The notes below the pieces were generated by a model, which saw only the letters and a program-made list of their open reading frames with translations, was not told where the DNA came from and did no database searches. From Pontibacillus litoralis JSM 072002 (GTDB lineage: Bacteria; Bacillota; Bacilli; Bacillales; BH030062), in contig NZ_AVPG01000022.1 of NCBI RefSeq assembly GCF_000775615.1, positions 1 to 56,116 on the forward strand: a DNA stretch of 56,116 nucleotides. The letters are read 5' to 3'. Below are positions 47,593 to 56,116 of this stretch, one piece after another. Made by a program: the position numbers and the translations under genes. Every line of letters starts with the position of its first letter. The first letter of the stretch is position 1.

Positions 47593-48384
47593 TTGATTTT
47601 TGTATTCGATGTTGGCAATACTAATACAGTATTAGGTGTATTTGACCGTGGAGAATTGCAATATGAATGGAGAATAGGTACTGATCGTCATAAAACAGAA
47701 GATGAGTTTGCGATGATTATTAAACAATTATTTGAGCATGATGGTTTAGCTTTTGAACAAGTACATGGTATTATCATCTCTTCTGTAGTACCACCGATTA
47801 TGTACGCTTTAGAACGTATGTGCCGTAATTATTTTCAACTTGAACCACTTGTTGTAGGTAATGGGTCAGTGGAAACGGGATTAAACATGATTTATCCGAA
47901 TCCAAATGAAATAGGGGCTGACCGCATCGTGAATGCAGTAGGTGCTATTAAAGAGTATGATACGCCATTAATTATTATTGATTTCGGGACAGCGACGACG
48001 TATTGCTATATTGATGAGGAAAGGCAATATGTTGGTGGTGCTATTGCTCCAGGTGTTAATATATCTACAGAAGCATTGTATGCGAAAGCGGCAAAGCTAC
48101 CGCGTGTTGAATTAGTGGCACCAAAAAATGTTGTCGGTAGTTCGACGGTAGAGGCGATGCAAATGGGAATATTTTATGGATATGTTGGTCAAGTAGATGA
48201 AGTAGTTCGTAGAATGAAGGAGCAATCAAGCATGCCACCGACAGTAGTGGCTACAGGTGGATTGGCACCATTATTTGCTGAGGAATCCCGAACGATTGAC
48301 GTAGTGGATCCTTATTTAACGTTGAAAGGCCTATATGAAATTTATAAACGAAATGAAGGAAAATGTGTAAACAAAGGAGAATGA
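47593..48384 (+). CDS. coaX: Type III pantothenate kinase
   Basis: The first step of coenzyme A synthesis, without feedback inhibition by CoA. The 263-residue ASKHA-fold enzyme shows the phosphate motif [10 protein letters not shown] (residues ~5-14), [28 protein letters not shown] and the end motif [12 protein letters not shown] 47593 gives [11 protein letters not shown], the usual N-terminus; an upstream ATG at 47575 gives an unconserved extension. It is followed 7 bases later by hslO. Confidence 0.94.
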   Translation: MIFVFDVGNTNTVLGVFDRGELQYEWRIGTDRHKTEDEFAMIIKQLFEHDGLAFEQVHGIIISSVVPPIMYALERMCRNYFQLEPLVVGNGSVETGLNMIYPNPNEIGADRIVNAVGAIKEYDTPLIIIDFGTATTYCYIDEERQYVGGAIAPGVNISTEALYAKAAKLPRVELVAPKNVVGSSTVEAMQMGIFYGYVGQVDEVVRRMKEQSSMPPTVVATGGLAPLFAEESRTIDVVDPYLTLKGLYEIYKRNEGKCVNKGE

Positions 48385-48391
48385 CAAGCTT

Positions 48392-49258
48392 ATGAAAGAT
48401 TATTTAATTCGTTCAACTGCATTTGAAGGAAAGGTGAGAGCGTTTGCTATTACCTCTACCAATACTGTAGGAGAAGCGGCTCGTCGTCAAGATACATATG
48501 CAACAGCATCAGCTGCGCTAGGGCGTACGTTAACAATAGCGGCGATGATGGGAGCGATGAATAAAGGGGACGACAACCTGACTGTGAAAGTAGAGGGTGG
48601 CGGTCCGATTGGTGCCATTGTTGCTGATGCAGATACGCAAGGGAACGTTCGAGCTTATGTGTCGAACCCGCATGTCGATTTTGAATTAAATGAACATGGG
48701 AAGCTAGATGTAGCAAAAGCTGTAGGGACAACAGGTACGATTAGCATTGTGAAGGACATTGGATTGAAGGATTATTTTACTGGGGAAGTTCCAATTGTGT
48801 CAGGTGAAATAAGTGAGGATTTCACGTATTATTTTGCTAATTCAGAACAAGTACCATCTGCAGTAGGTGCAGGTGTATTAGTAAATCCAGATTTAACGAT
48901 TAAAGCTTCAGGAGGGTTCATTATTCAAATGATGCCTGATGCAGATGAAGAAACAATTGCTAAGATAGAAGAGAATTTACGCTCAGTACAGTCAATCTCT
49001 TCATTAATTGATCAAGGGTATACACCTGAACAAATTCTTGAGGAATTGTTAGCTGGTGGTAATCCTAGCGTGCTAGGCAATACTCACATTCAGTTTACAT
49101 GTAAGTGTTCAAAGGAAAGGTTAGAAAACGCTCTGAAAGGGTTGGGTGAAGAAGAGTTGCACAGCATGATTGAAGAAGATCATGGAGCATCAGCAACTTG
49201 TCATTTCTGCAATGAACACTATACGTTTACAGAAGAAGAATTAAAAGCATTGTTATAA
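48392..49258 (+). CDS. hslO: Redox-regulated chaperone Hsp33
   Basis: An ATP-independent holdase turned on by oxidation and heat. The 288-residue protein ends with the zinc redox switch CxC...CxxC, seen as CKC and CHFC near residues 235-270. The N-terminal part includes GEAARRQDTYATASAALGR and KVEGGGPIGAIVADAD, standard for HslO. ATG 48392 has AAAGGAG (48375-48381) upstream. coaX-hslO-yacD-cysK is the conserved order in Bacillus. Confidence 0.96.
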   Translation: MKDYLIRSTAFEGKVRAFAITSTNTVGEAARRQDTYATASAALGRTLTIAAMMGAMNKGDDNLTVKVEGGGPIGAIVADADTQGNVRAYVSNPHVDFELNEHGKLDVAKAVGTTGTISIVKDIGLKDYFTGEVPIVSGEISEDFTYYFANSEQVPSAVGAGVLVNPDLTIKASGGFIIQMMPDADEETIAKIEENLRSVQSISSLIDQGYTPEQILEELLAGGNPSVLGNTHIQFTCKCSKERLENALKGLGEEELHSMIEEDHGASATCHFCNEHYTFTEEELKALL

Positions 49259-49273
49259 TAAAGTAGGTGACGT

Positions 49274-50173
49274 ATGTCGAGAAAACAAATGTGGAGCATC
49301 ATTGTTGTGCTCCTTATGACAAATGTAGCAACCTTAGTTTGGATGAATTTCTCTGATCGAGGAATGAAAACAGATAAAGGTACGATTCAAGACATGCAAG
49401 CTGCTGTGGCAAAAGTAGGCGATAAATCAATTACCTATGCAAGTTGGCTATCGGCTTTAGATCATCAGCACGGTGAAGAAGTGTTAGAACAGCTAATTAA
49501 TCAAGAGGTTGTTTTTCAATTAGCTGAAGAGCAAGATATGCAAATAGAAGAGAAGCTGATTGAACGAGAACTATCCTTGATGGAGACGATGACTGGTGTT
49601 ATGGATGATGACCAACTGCAAGCTATGCGTGATCATTGGAGAAAGCAAGTCAGGTACAATTATTTATTAGAAGCTTTAATGACGCAAGATGTTGGTATTC
49701 CAGAAGAAGAAATGAAAGAATATTATAATCAGTATAAGCAGCAGTATGAATTCCAGAAAACATATCAGCTATCTCACATTGTCGTGTCTTCTTCTGAAGA
49801 AGCAGAGAAGGTCGTTCAAGAGCTTGATGACGGTGCGGCATTTGATGCTCTTGCGAGAGAATACTCTGCAGATGAAGAGACGAAGCAAAAAGGTGGTTAT
49901 TTAGGTTATTTTTCTGAAGATAGCAGTTTTTTATCAGATTCCTATTATGATGTGGCAAGCGAGTTAGAAGAAGGGGAATATAGTAAACCTTTTCCTTCGG
50001 AGCAAGACTATATCTTGTTGTATGTACATCGGACATTGCCTGCTATATCTTTCACTTATGATGAACTAAAAGCAGCGGTGGAAAGACAAGTGGCGTTACA
50101 ACATGTTGGAGGTTCCTTCTCTCCTAAAGATTTATGGGAAGAAATTGGGGTAGATTCTTATTATGATGATTAA
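49274..50173 (+). CDS. yacD: Membrane-anchored peptidyl-prolyl isomerase YacD (parvulin type)
   Basis: A PrsA/SurA-like foldase of 299 residues. A single N-terminal transmembrane segment (~7-25, WSIIVVLLMTNVATLVWM) anchors it, a SurA-N-like helical region follows, and a PpiC rotamase domain (~165-255) contains LSHIVVSSSEEAEKVVQEL and GGYLGYFSEDSSF. There is no lipobox cysteine, so unlike PrsA it is not a lipoprotein. Role in folding of exported proteins is inferred from the domains. ATG 49274 follows GTAGGTGA. Confidence 0.87.
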   Translation: MSRKQMWSIIVVLLMTNVATLVWMNFSDRGMKTDKGTIQDMQAAVAKVGDKSITYASWLSALDHQHGEEVLEQLINQEVVFQLAEEQDMQIEEKLIERELSLMETMTGVMDDDQLQAMRDHWRKQVRYNYLLEALMTQDVGIPEEEMKEYYNQYKQQYEFQKTYQLSHIVVSSSEEAEKVVQELDDGAAFDALAREYSADEETKQKGGYLGYFSEDSSFLSDSYYDVASELEEGEYSKPFPSEQDYILLYVHRTLPAISFTYDELKAAVERQVALQHVGGSFSPKDLWEEIGVDSYYDD

Positions 50174-50215
50174 TCGATTCGCCTCCATTCTCATGTGATT
50201 TTTAACGTGTATGGT

Positions 50216-50244
50216 TTGACATTTTTAACGTAGACGCATATATT
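50216..50244 (+). promoter_or_regulatory. Sigma-A promoter of cysK
   Basis: TTGACA (50216-50221), 17 bases, TATATT (50239-50244). It is flanked by two copies of ATTTTTAACGT (50198-50208 and 50221-50231), an 11-base direct repeat spaced 23 bp centre to centre around the -35. cysK of B. subtilis is repressed by CymR; AT-rich sequence between 50250 and 50276 could hold such a site but does not match my memory of the consensus well. Confidence 0.7.
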
Positions 50245-50287
50245 ATTATTAAAACCTATAAAAATACTCGGGATTAGAGGTGGCATT

Positions 50288-51208
50288 ATGCGTATTGCTG
50301 AATCGATTGTTGATTTGATTGGCCAAACACCTATTGTAAAGTTAAACAGTGTAAATGAAGAGGAAAGTGCAGAAGTTTATGTGAAATTAGAATTCATGAA
50401 TCCAGGGAGCTCAGTGAAAGATCGAATTGCTCTTGCGATGATAGAGGATGCGGAGGAAAAAGGTAGGCTGCAACAAGGTGATACAATTGTAGAACCAACG
50501 AGCGGAAATACCGGTATTGGCTTAGCGATGGTGGCAGCAGCGAAAGGTTATAAAGCTTTGCTAGTTATGCCCGATACGATGAGTCAAGAGCGTCGCAATT
50601 TATTACGAGCGTACGGTGCAGAGTTAGTTTTAACCCCTGGAAGTGAAGGAATGAAGGGGGCTATTCAGAAGGCTGGGGAGTTAGCGGATGAGCACGGATA
50701 CTTCATGCCTCAGCAATTTAACAACGAAGCGAACCCGGCTATTCATGAGAAAACAACTGGCCCAGAAATTGTACAGCAGATGGGCAATCAATTAGATGCT
50801 TTTGTAGCTGGCATTGGAACGGGAGGAACGATTACAGGTGCTGGTAAAGTGCTGAAGGATGAGTACGATGGTATCCGAATCGTTGCCGTAGAACCAGATT
50901 CGTCTCCTGTATTATCAGGTGGAAAATCGGGACCTCATAAGATTCAAGGAATTGGGGCAGGATTTGTGCCAGAAATATTAGCGACGGATGTGTATGATGA
51001 AATTTTTCGTGTTACGAATGAACAATCTTTTGAAACAGCACGAGAGATGGCGAAAACGGAAGGTATTCTCGGAGGAATTTCTTCAGGAGCGGCCGTTTAT
51101 GCAGCGAAGCAAGTAGCCAAACAGCTAGGTAAAGGGAAGAAAGTGTTGGCGATTGTGCCTAGTAATGGAGAACGTTATTTATCGACTCCGCTATATGATT
51201 TTGATTAA
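50288..51208 (+). CDS. cysK: Cysteine synthase A (O-acetylserine sulfhydrylase)
   Basis: Makes cysteine from O-acetylserine and sulfide, and in B. subtilis also partners the repressor CymR. The 306-residue PLP enzyme has the cofactor lysine at residue 44 (SSVKDRIA), the substrate loop [28 protein letters not shown] and the phosphate-binding [11 protein letters not shown] 50288 follows AGAGGTGG. A well-formed promoter precedes and a terminator follows, so it is monocistronic. Confidence 0.96.
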   Translation: MRIAESIVDLIGQTPIVKLNSVNEEESAEVYVKLEFMNPGSSVKDRIALAMIEDAEEKGRLQQGDTIVEPTSGNTGIGLAMVAAAKGYKALLVMPDTMSQERRNLLRAYGAELVLTPGSEGMKGAIQKAGELADEHGYFMPQQFNNEANPAIHEKTTGPEIVQQMGNQLDAFVAGIGTGGTITGAGKVLKDEYDGIRIVAVEPDSSPVLSGGKSGPHKIQGIGAGFVPEILATDVYDEIFRVTNEQSFETAREMAKTEGILGGISSGAAVYAAKQVAKQLGKGKKVLAIVPSNGERYLSTPLYDFD

Positions 51209-51229
51209 GAAAGTATATAAGATGTGTAG

Positions 51230-51261
51230 AGCCTATCGCTTAGAGGAGCGGTAGGCTTTTT
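51230..51261 (+). terminator. Terminator after cysK
   Basis: AGCCTATCGCT pairs with AGCGGTAGGCT (one wobble) around a six-base loop, followed by TTTT. Confidence 0.86.
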
Positions 51262-51364
51262 AACGATTTTTGTTCAAGTGCCTAGAATATGAAAATATGT
51301 GAATATAGTAGCTACATTGTGTACAATAGTAATGGTAGATTAGAACGGTAAAGGAGATAGTAGA

Positions 51365-52201
51365 ATGGCGCGAATGTTACGCACGAAAGAAAAGCATTAC
51401 AATCTTGACGAACAAACACTTGTGATGGGAATATTGAATGTTACGCCTGATTCTTTTTCTGATGGTGGTAAATTTGATGAGGTGGCTTCGGCGGTTCAAC
51501 AAGCAAAAGAAATGGAACGTAATGGTGCGCATATCATTGATGTTGGCGGTGAATCGACGCGTCCAGGTCATGATCCGGTTACAGAAAAAGAAGAATTAGA
51601 ACGTGTAATTCCGATTATTAAAGCCGTGCATCGTGAAGTTCATATTCCAATCTCTATTGATACGTATAAATCGAATGTAGCGAGAGCGGCGCTAGAGGCT
51701 GGTGCGTCTATCATTAACGACGTTTGGGGGGCTAAGAAGGATCCAGAGATGGCGAATATAGCAGCTGCCTATCAAGTTCCTATTATGTTAATGCACAATC
51801 GCACAGATAAGGAATATAACGATCTAATTTCAGATATGAAAGTAGATTTACAGGAAAGCATTCAATTGGTTCAGGATGCCGGTGTAAGAGAACACAATAT
51901 AGTTATTGATCCAGGGGTTGGTTTTGCGAAAACGGGTGCTCATAATTTAGAGGTCATGCGTCAACTGGAGGAATTCAGTGCCTTCGGTTATCCGTTGTTA
52001 CTTGGCACGTCCCGGAAATCTTTTATCGGACAAGTATTAGACCTTCCTGTAAATGAGCGGGTGGAAGGTACAGGTGCGACAGTTTGTTTGGGCATTGCAA
52101 AAGGTGCCGATATCGTTCGTGTTCATGATGTGAAAGAAATGGCACGAATGGTTAAAATGATGGATGCCATGTTAGGTAAAGGAGGGAATGGCCTTGGATA
52201 A
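51365..52201 (+). CDS. folP: Dihydropteroate synthase
   Basis: Joins p-aminobenzoate and hydroxymethyl-dihydropterin diphosphate in folate synthesis; the sulfonamide target (sul in B. subtilis). The 278-residue TIM barrel has MGILNVTPDSFSDGGKF near residue 22-38, IDVGGESTRPG, SIDTYKSNVA, DPGVGFAKT and GTSRKSFIG. ATG 51365 follows AAAGGAG. The usual upstream genes pabB-pabA-pabC are not here. folB overlaps its end by 8 bases. Confidence 0.96.
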   Translation: MARMLRTKEKHYNLDEQTLVMGILNVTPDSFSDGGKFDEVASAVQQAKEMERNGAHIIDVGGESTRPGHDPVTEKEELERVIPIIKAVHREVHIPISIDTYKSNVARAALEAGASIINDVWGAKKDPEMANIAAAYQVPIMLMHNRTDKEYNDLISDMKVDLQESIQLVQDAGVREHNIVIDPGVGFAKTGAHNLEVMRQLEEFSAFGYPLLLGTSRKSFIGQVLDLPVNERVEGTGATVCLGIAKGADIVRVHDVKEMARMVKMMDAMLGKGGNGLG

Positions 52202-52556
52202 AATCATGATGAATCAAATGCAGTTTTATGGCTATCACGGCTTATATCCAGAAGAAAATAAACTAGGACAACGTTTTATTGTTGATTTACAATTAGAATT
52301 AGATTTGCAGCAAGCTGGTACGTCTGATGATATGAAGGAAAGCGTGAATTATGGGCACGTGTACGAAGTAGCAAAACGAGTTGTAGAAGGTGAAGCAAAA
52401 AACTTAGTCGAAGCAGTAGCGGAGCAATTAGCGGCTACTCTTTTACAGACGTTTACGAAAATACAAGCTGTAACGGTGAAAGTCGTCAAACCAGATCCGC
52501 CAATTCCTGGGCACTATCATTCCGTTGCAGTGGAAATTTGCAGGGAGCGAGTATAA
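52194..52556 (+). CDS. folB: Dihydroneopterin aldolase
   Basis: Converts dihydroneopterin to hydroxymethyl-dihydropterin and glycolaldehyde. The 120-residue protein has MQFYGYHGLYPEENKLGQRF at the N-terminus, with the GYHG-EE motif, and VKVVKPDPPIPGHYHSVAVE at the C-terminus. TTG 52194 is chosen, 8 bases after GGAGGG (52180-52185), giving MDKIMMNQMQFYGYHG; ATG 52188 is too close to the site. It overlaps folP upstream; folK begins one base after its stop. Confidence 0.94.
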   Translation: MDKIMMNQMQFYGYHGLYPEENKLGQRFIVDLQLELDLQQAGTSDDMKESVNYGHVYEVAKRVVEGEAKNLVEAVAEQLAATLLQTFTKIQAVTVKVVKPDPPIPGHYHSVAVEICRERV

Positions 52557-52557
52557 T

Positions 52558-53085
52558 ATGGCGATAGCGTTTATTGCGTTAGGCTCTAACATACATCCGA
52601 GACAAACGTTTATTGAACGAGCGATTGAACGGTTAAGTAGCCATGAGGAAATAAAAAATGTCCGAGCATCCGCTATTTATGAAACGGTACCAGTAGGTTA
52701 TACTAATCAAGATGACTTTTTAAATGGTGTTGTAAAAGTAGAAACGACTCTATCTCCAGTTGACTTACTTGCTTATTGTCAAACCATTGAGTCGACACTA
52801 GGTAGAGAAAGAAGAGTGAGATGGGGGCCGAGAACGATCGATCTTGATATCTTATTATATAATCAAGCCAATATGCAAACAGAGAAGTTAACCGTACCTC
52901 ATCCACGAATGCACGAACGGGCTTTCGTGCTTGTCCCTTTGAATGATATTGGTTCAACTGTGTACCTGCCAAATTACGATAAGACGGTACAAGAGCTTTT
53001 ATTGAGTTTACCAGAAGACGAGGTAAAAGGAGTAAGGCCATGGAAGCGTCGTAATGGGCAAAATGAAAAGGAGATAGGCAAATAG
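52558..53085 (+). CDS. folK: HPPK (hydroxymethyl-dihydropterin pyrophosphokinase)
   Basis: Activates hydroxymethyl-dihydropterin with a diphosphate from ATP, giving the FolP substrate. The 175-residue protein shows FIALGSNIHPRQ at the N-terminus, and the active-site strand RVRWGPRTIDLDILLYN with the two metal-binding aspartates. The C-terminal PHPRMHERAFVLVPL is also standard. ATG 52558 with CAGGGAG is chosen over an open frame inside folB. The usual yazB gene between folK and dusB is missing. Confidence 0.95.
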   Translation: MAIAFIALGSNIHPRQTFIERAIERLSSHEEIKNVRASAIYETVPVGYTNQDDFLNGVVKVETTLSPVDLLAYCQTIESTLGRERRVRWGPRTIDLDILLYNQANMQTEKLTVPHPRMHERAFVLVPLNDIGSTVYLPNYDKTVQELLLSLPEDEVKGVRPWKRRNGQNEKEIGK

Positions 53086-53190
53086 GGATTAGTTAATGTT
53101 TGGTACTGTATTGAGAGAACGAAACGAGTTATTCATACTTCAGATAAACGATAACGATTCATAAATAGCGTATGGATAAGGAGGGTATAT

Positions 53191-54180
53191 ATGTGGAACA
53201 TTGGAGATATCACGATTCCTAATCAGGTTGTACTTGCTCCAATGGCCGGAGTGTGTAATTCAGCCTTTCGTTTAACTGTAAAAGAGTTCGGAGCGGGACT
53301 TGTATGTGCGGAAATGGTAAGTGATAAAGGAATAGTGAATAATAACGAGAGAACGATGAAAATGTTGTATATCGATGAAGAAGAAAGTCCAATGAGCTTG
53401 CAAATCTTTGGGGGGGAGAAGCAAACCCTTGTGGAAGCTGCTCAATTTGTCGATAAGAATACAACGGCTGATATTATCGATATTAATATGGGGTGCCCTG
53501 TACCGAAGATAACGAAGTGCGATGCAGGGTCTAAATGGCTGTTAGATCCGAACAAAATTCATGAAATGGTAGCCGCTGTTGTGAAAAATGTTGATAAGCC
53601 TGTCACGGTGAAAATGCGTACTGGTTGGGATGAAGACCACATTCTAGCAATTGAGAATGGCAAAGCGTTAGAAGAAGCAGGTGCTAAAGCGGTAGCACTA
53701 CACGGTCGTACTCGTGCGCAATTGTATGAAGGGTATGCGGATTGGGATATTGTTCGTCGATTAAAAGAAAATATATCAATTCCTGTTATTGGAAATGGCG
53801 ATATTGATACACCTCAAGAAGCCAAACGTCGTCTAGATGAAACGGGAGTAGATGCAGTTATGATAGGTCGAGCGGCGTTAGGCGACCCTTGGATGATCTA
53901 TCGTACAACGAAGTATCTTGAAACAGGAGAACTCATTGATGAACCTCAACCACATGAGAAGATTGAAGTGTGTAAATTGCACATGGATCGTTTAATCGCT
54001 CTTAAAGGAGAGAAAACGGCGATTAAGGAAATGCGCAAGCACGCTGCATGGTATCTTAAAGGGGTAAAAGGCAACGGCAAAGTCCGTAGGCGTATCAATG
54101 AAGCGGAAACTCGTGAACAACTTGTCACGGTGTTGAATGATTTTGTTCAAGAGTCTCAGGCAAGAATGAAAGTTTCGTAA
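53191..54180 (+). CDS. dusB: tRNA-dihydrouridine synthase DusB (YacF)
   Basis: An FMN enzyme that reduces uridines in the tRNA D-arm. The 329-residue protein has APMAGVCNSAFR near residues 16-27, the catalytic cysteine in NMGCP (Cys102), KMRTGWD, ALHGRTRAQLYEG and the FMN phosphate loop IGNGDI. ATG 53191 follows AAGGAGGG. It stands between the fol genes and lysS, as in B. subtilis. Confidence 0.94.
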   Translation: MWNIGDITIPNQVVLAPMAGVCNSAFRLTVKEFGAGLVCAEMVSDKGIVNNNERTMKMLYIDEEESPMSLQIFGGEKQTLVEAAQFVDKNTTADIIDINMGCPVPKITKCDAGSKWLLDPNKIHEMVAAVVKNVDKPVTVKMRTGWDEDHILAIENGKALEEAGAKAVALHGRTRAQLYEGYADWDIVRRLKENISIPVIGNGDIDTPQEAKRRLDETGVDAVMIGRAALGDPWMIYRTTKYLETGELIDEPQPHEKIEVCKLHMDRLIALKGEKTAIKEMRKHAAWYLKGVKGNGKVRRRINEAETREQLVTVLNDFVQESQARMKVS

Positions 54181-54191
54181 AGTAAGGGAAA

Positions 54192-54220
54192 TTGACACAA
54201 CTGTATGGTTTTTCTATACT
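54192..54220 (+). promoter_or_regulatory. Sigma-A promoter of lysS
   Basis: TTGACA (54192-54197), 17 bases, TATACT (54215-54220), about 108 bp before the lysS start, leaving a ~100-base leader that carries a hairpin. Confidence 0.78.
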
Positions 54221-54232
54221 ACCTTTAAATAG

Positions 54233-54256
54233 ACTGTCAGTACACCTGGCAGTTTT
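54233..54256 (+). terminator. Terminator-like hairpin in the lysS leader
   Basis: ACTGTCAG (54233-54240) pairs with CTGGCAGT (54246-54253), one wobble, followed by TTTT. Because it lies after the likely promoter and before lysS, it could be an attenuator or could end transcripts from dusB. I see no T-box motif around it. Confidence 0.5.
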
Positions 54257-54325
54257 CGAACGTTTTCTATAATAGTCTTTAACTAGAACGTAGAGGATAT
54301 AGCAACTTAAAACTGGAGTGATTAA

Positions 54326-55813
<1,488 letters not shown>

Positions 55814-55822
55814 GAAAGAATT

Positions 55823-55853
55823 AGCGCTCAAGTTTATGCTTGAGCGCTTTTAT
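55823..55853 (+). terminator. Terminator after lysS
   Basis: AGCGCTCAAG and its exact complement CTTGAGCGCT form a 10-bp stem around TTTATG, followed by TTTATT. Confidence 0.9.
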
Positions 55854-55929
55854 TGTGTGCAAAAAAAGCGTTCCTATACAGTTTGCGTCCTGTTTTATAT
55901 AAAAACACAAGAAATTTTTAAAAAAACTA

Positions 55930-55959
55930 TTGCATATATGACAATGATCATGGTATATT
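55930..55959 (+). promoter_or_regulatory. Likely rRNA operon promoter P1
   Basis: TTGCAT (55930-55935), 18 bases, TATATT (55954-55959), in a very AT-rich upstream region. It is the first of two tandem promoters, as is usual for Bacillus rrn operons. Confidence 0.5.
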
Positions 55960-56039
55960 ATTAAACGTTGCGCTAACAACGTAACAAATGCACACAATCG
56001 AAAAAGCAAAACAGCTTTTAAAACTTTTTAAAAAAGTTG

Positions 56040-56068
56040 TTGACGAAGATTCGATTAAATGTTATATT
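56040..56068 (+). promoter_or_regulatory. Likely rRNA operon promoter P2
   Basis: TTGACG (56040-56045), 17 bases, TATATT (56063-56068), followed by a leader-like sequence (GTCGCC...GCGACGC) that runs off the window. Position after lysS and a tandem upstream promoter point to an rRNA operon whose 16S gene begins beyond 56116. Confidence 0.7.
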
Positions 56069-56116
56069 AATTAAGTCGCCAAAACAAGCGACGCAAACGA
56101 AAGACATTACGAACTT

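Overview
The window is a stretch of a low-GC endospore-forming Firmicute chromosome, family Bacillaceae. The evidence is gene order that follows the classical Bacillus subtilis segment from gin (csfB) to lysS almost gene by gene, together with sporulation genes gin, yabG, sspF, spoVG, fin, spoVT, yabP, yabQ and spoIIE. Codon use is AT-rich and many genes start with TTG or GTG. I cannot name the genus from sequence alone; a halotolerant Bacillaceae lineage is a guess. The window begins in the last ~31 bases of a 5S rRNA and ends in tandem promoters for a further rRNA operon, so it is the complete segment between two rrn operons.

Layout. (1) 1-2178: 5S end, gin, and a YaaO-type basic amino-acid decarboxylase. 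(2) 2179-7207: an accessory, partly decayed region. It holds a frameshifted coiled-coil gene, a divergent dTMP-kinase-like gene, a small unknown gene, a two-gene ABC transporter and about 1.1 kb without genes. It ends at a tmk pseudogene (7208-7590) lacking the P-loop half and carrying internal lesions. (3) 7671-12669: darA-yaaR-holB-ricT-yabA, then trmN6-yazA-rsmI. (4) 12736-13014: abrB on the minus strand with a textbook double Spo0A operator. (5) 13462-26658: metS, tatD, yabE, rnmV, rsmA, yabG, veg, sspF, ispE, purR, spoVG, glmU, prs, ctc. (6) 26932-37484: pth, fin, mfd, spoVT, yabM, yabN, rqcP, yabP, yabQ, divIC, yabR. (7) 37666-39042: a YtvA-like LOV-STAS photoreceptor and two minus-strand tRNAs (Glu, Met). 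(8) 39043-47422: spoIIE, yabS, yabT, tilS, hprT, ftsH. (9) 47593-55813: coaX, hslO, yacD, cysK, folP, folB, folK, dusB, lysS.

Functionally the segment mixes housekeeping genes (replication control, translation, tRNA and rRNA modification, nucleotide, folate, cysteine and cell-wall precursor synthesis, transcription-coupled repair) with sporulation and stress regulators. Promoter matches fit the expected cascade: sigma-F before gin and fin, sigma-G before spoVT, sigma-K before yabG, sigma-H before spoVG, sigma-B before ctc, a sigma-E-like -10 before yabP, and 0A boxes in abrB.

The most unusual point is the dTMP kinase situation. The native tmk, normally essential, is clearly broken, while a divergent dTMP-kinase-like gene sits about 4.5 kb upstream in the accessory region, and its P-loop has threonine in place of the usual lysine. 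This looks like replacement of an essential gene by a non-orthologous copy at the same locus. Compared with my memory of B. subtilis, xpaC, yaaN, yabJ/ridA, pabB-pabA-pabC and yazB are absent from their usual places. I saw no CRISPR array, no intact insertion sequence, no prophage, and no convincing new defence system.
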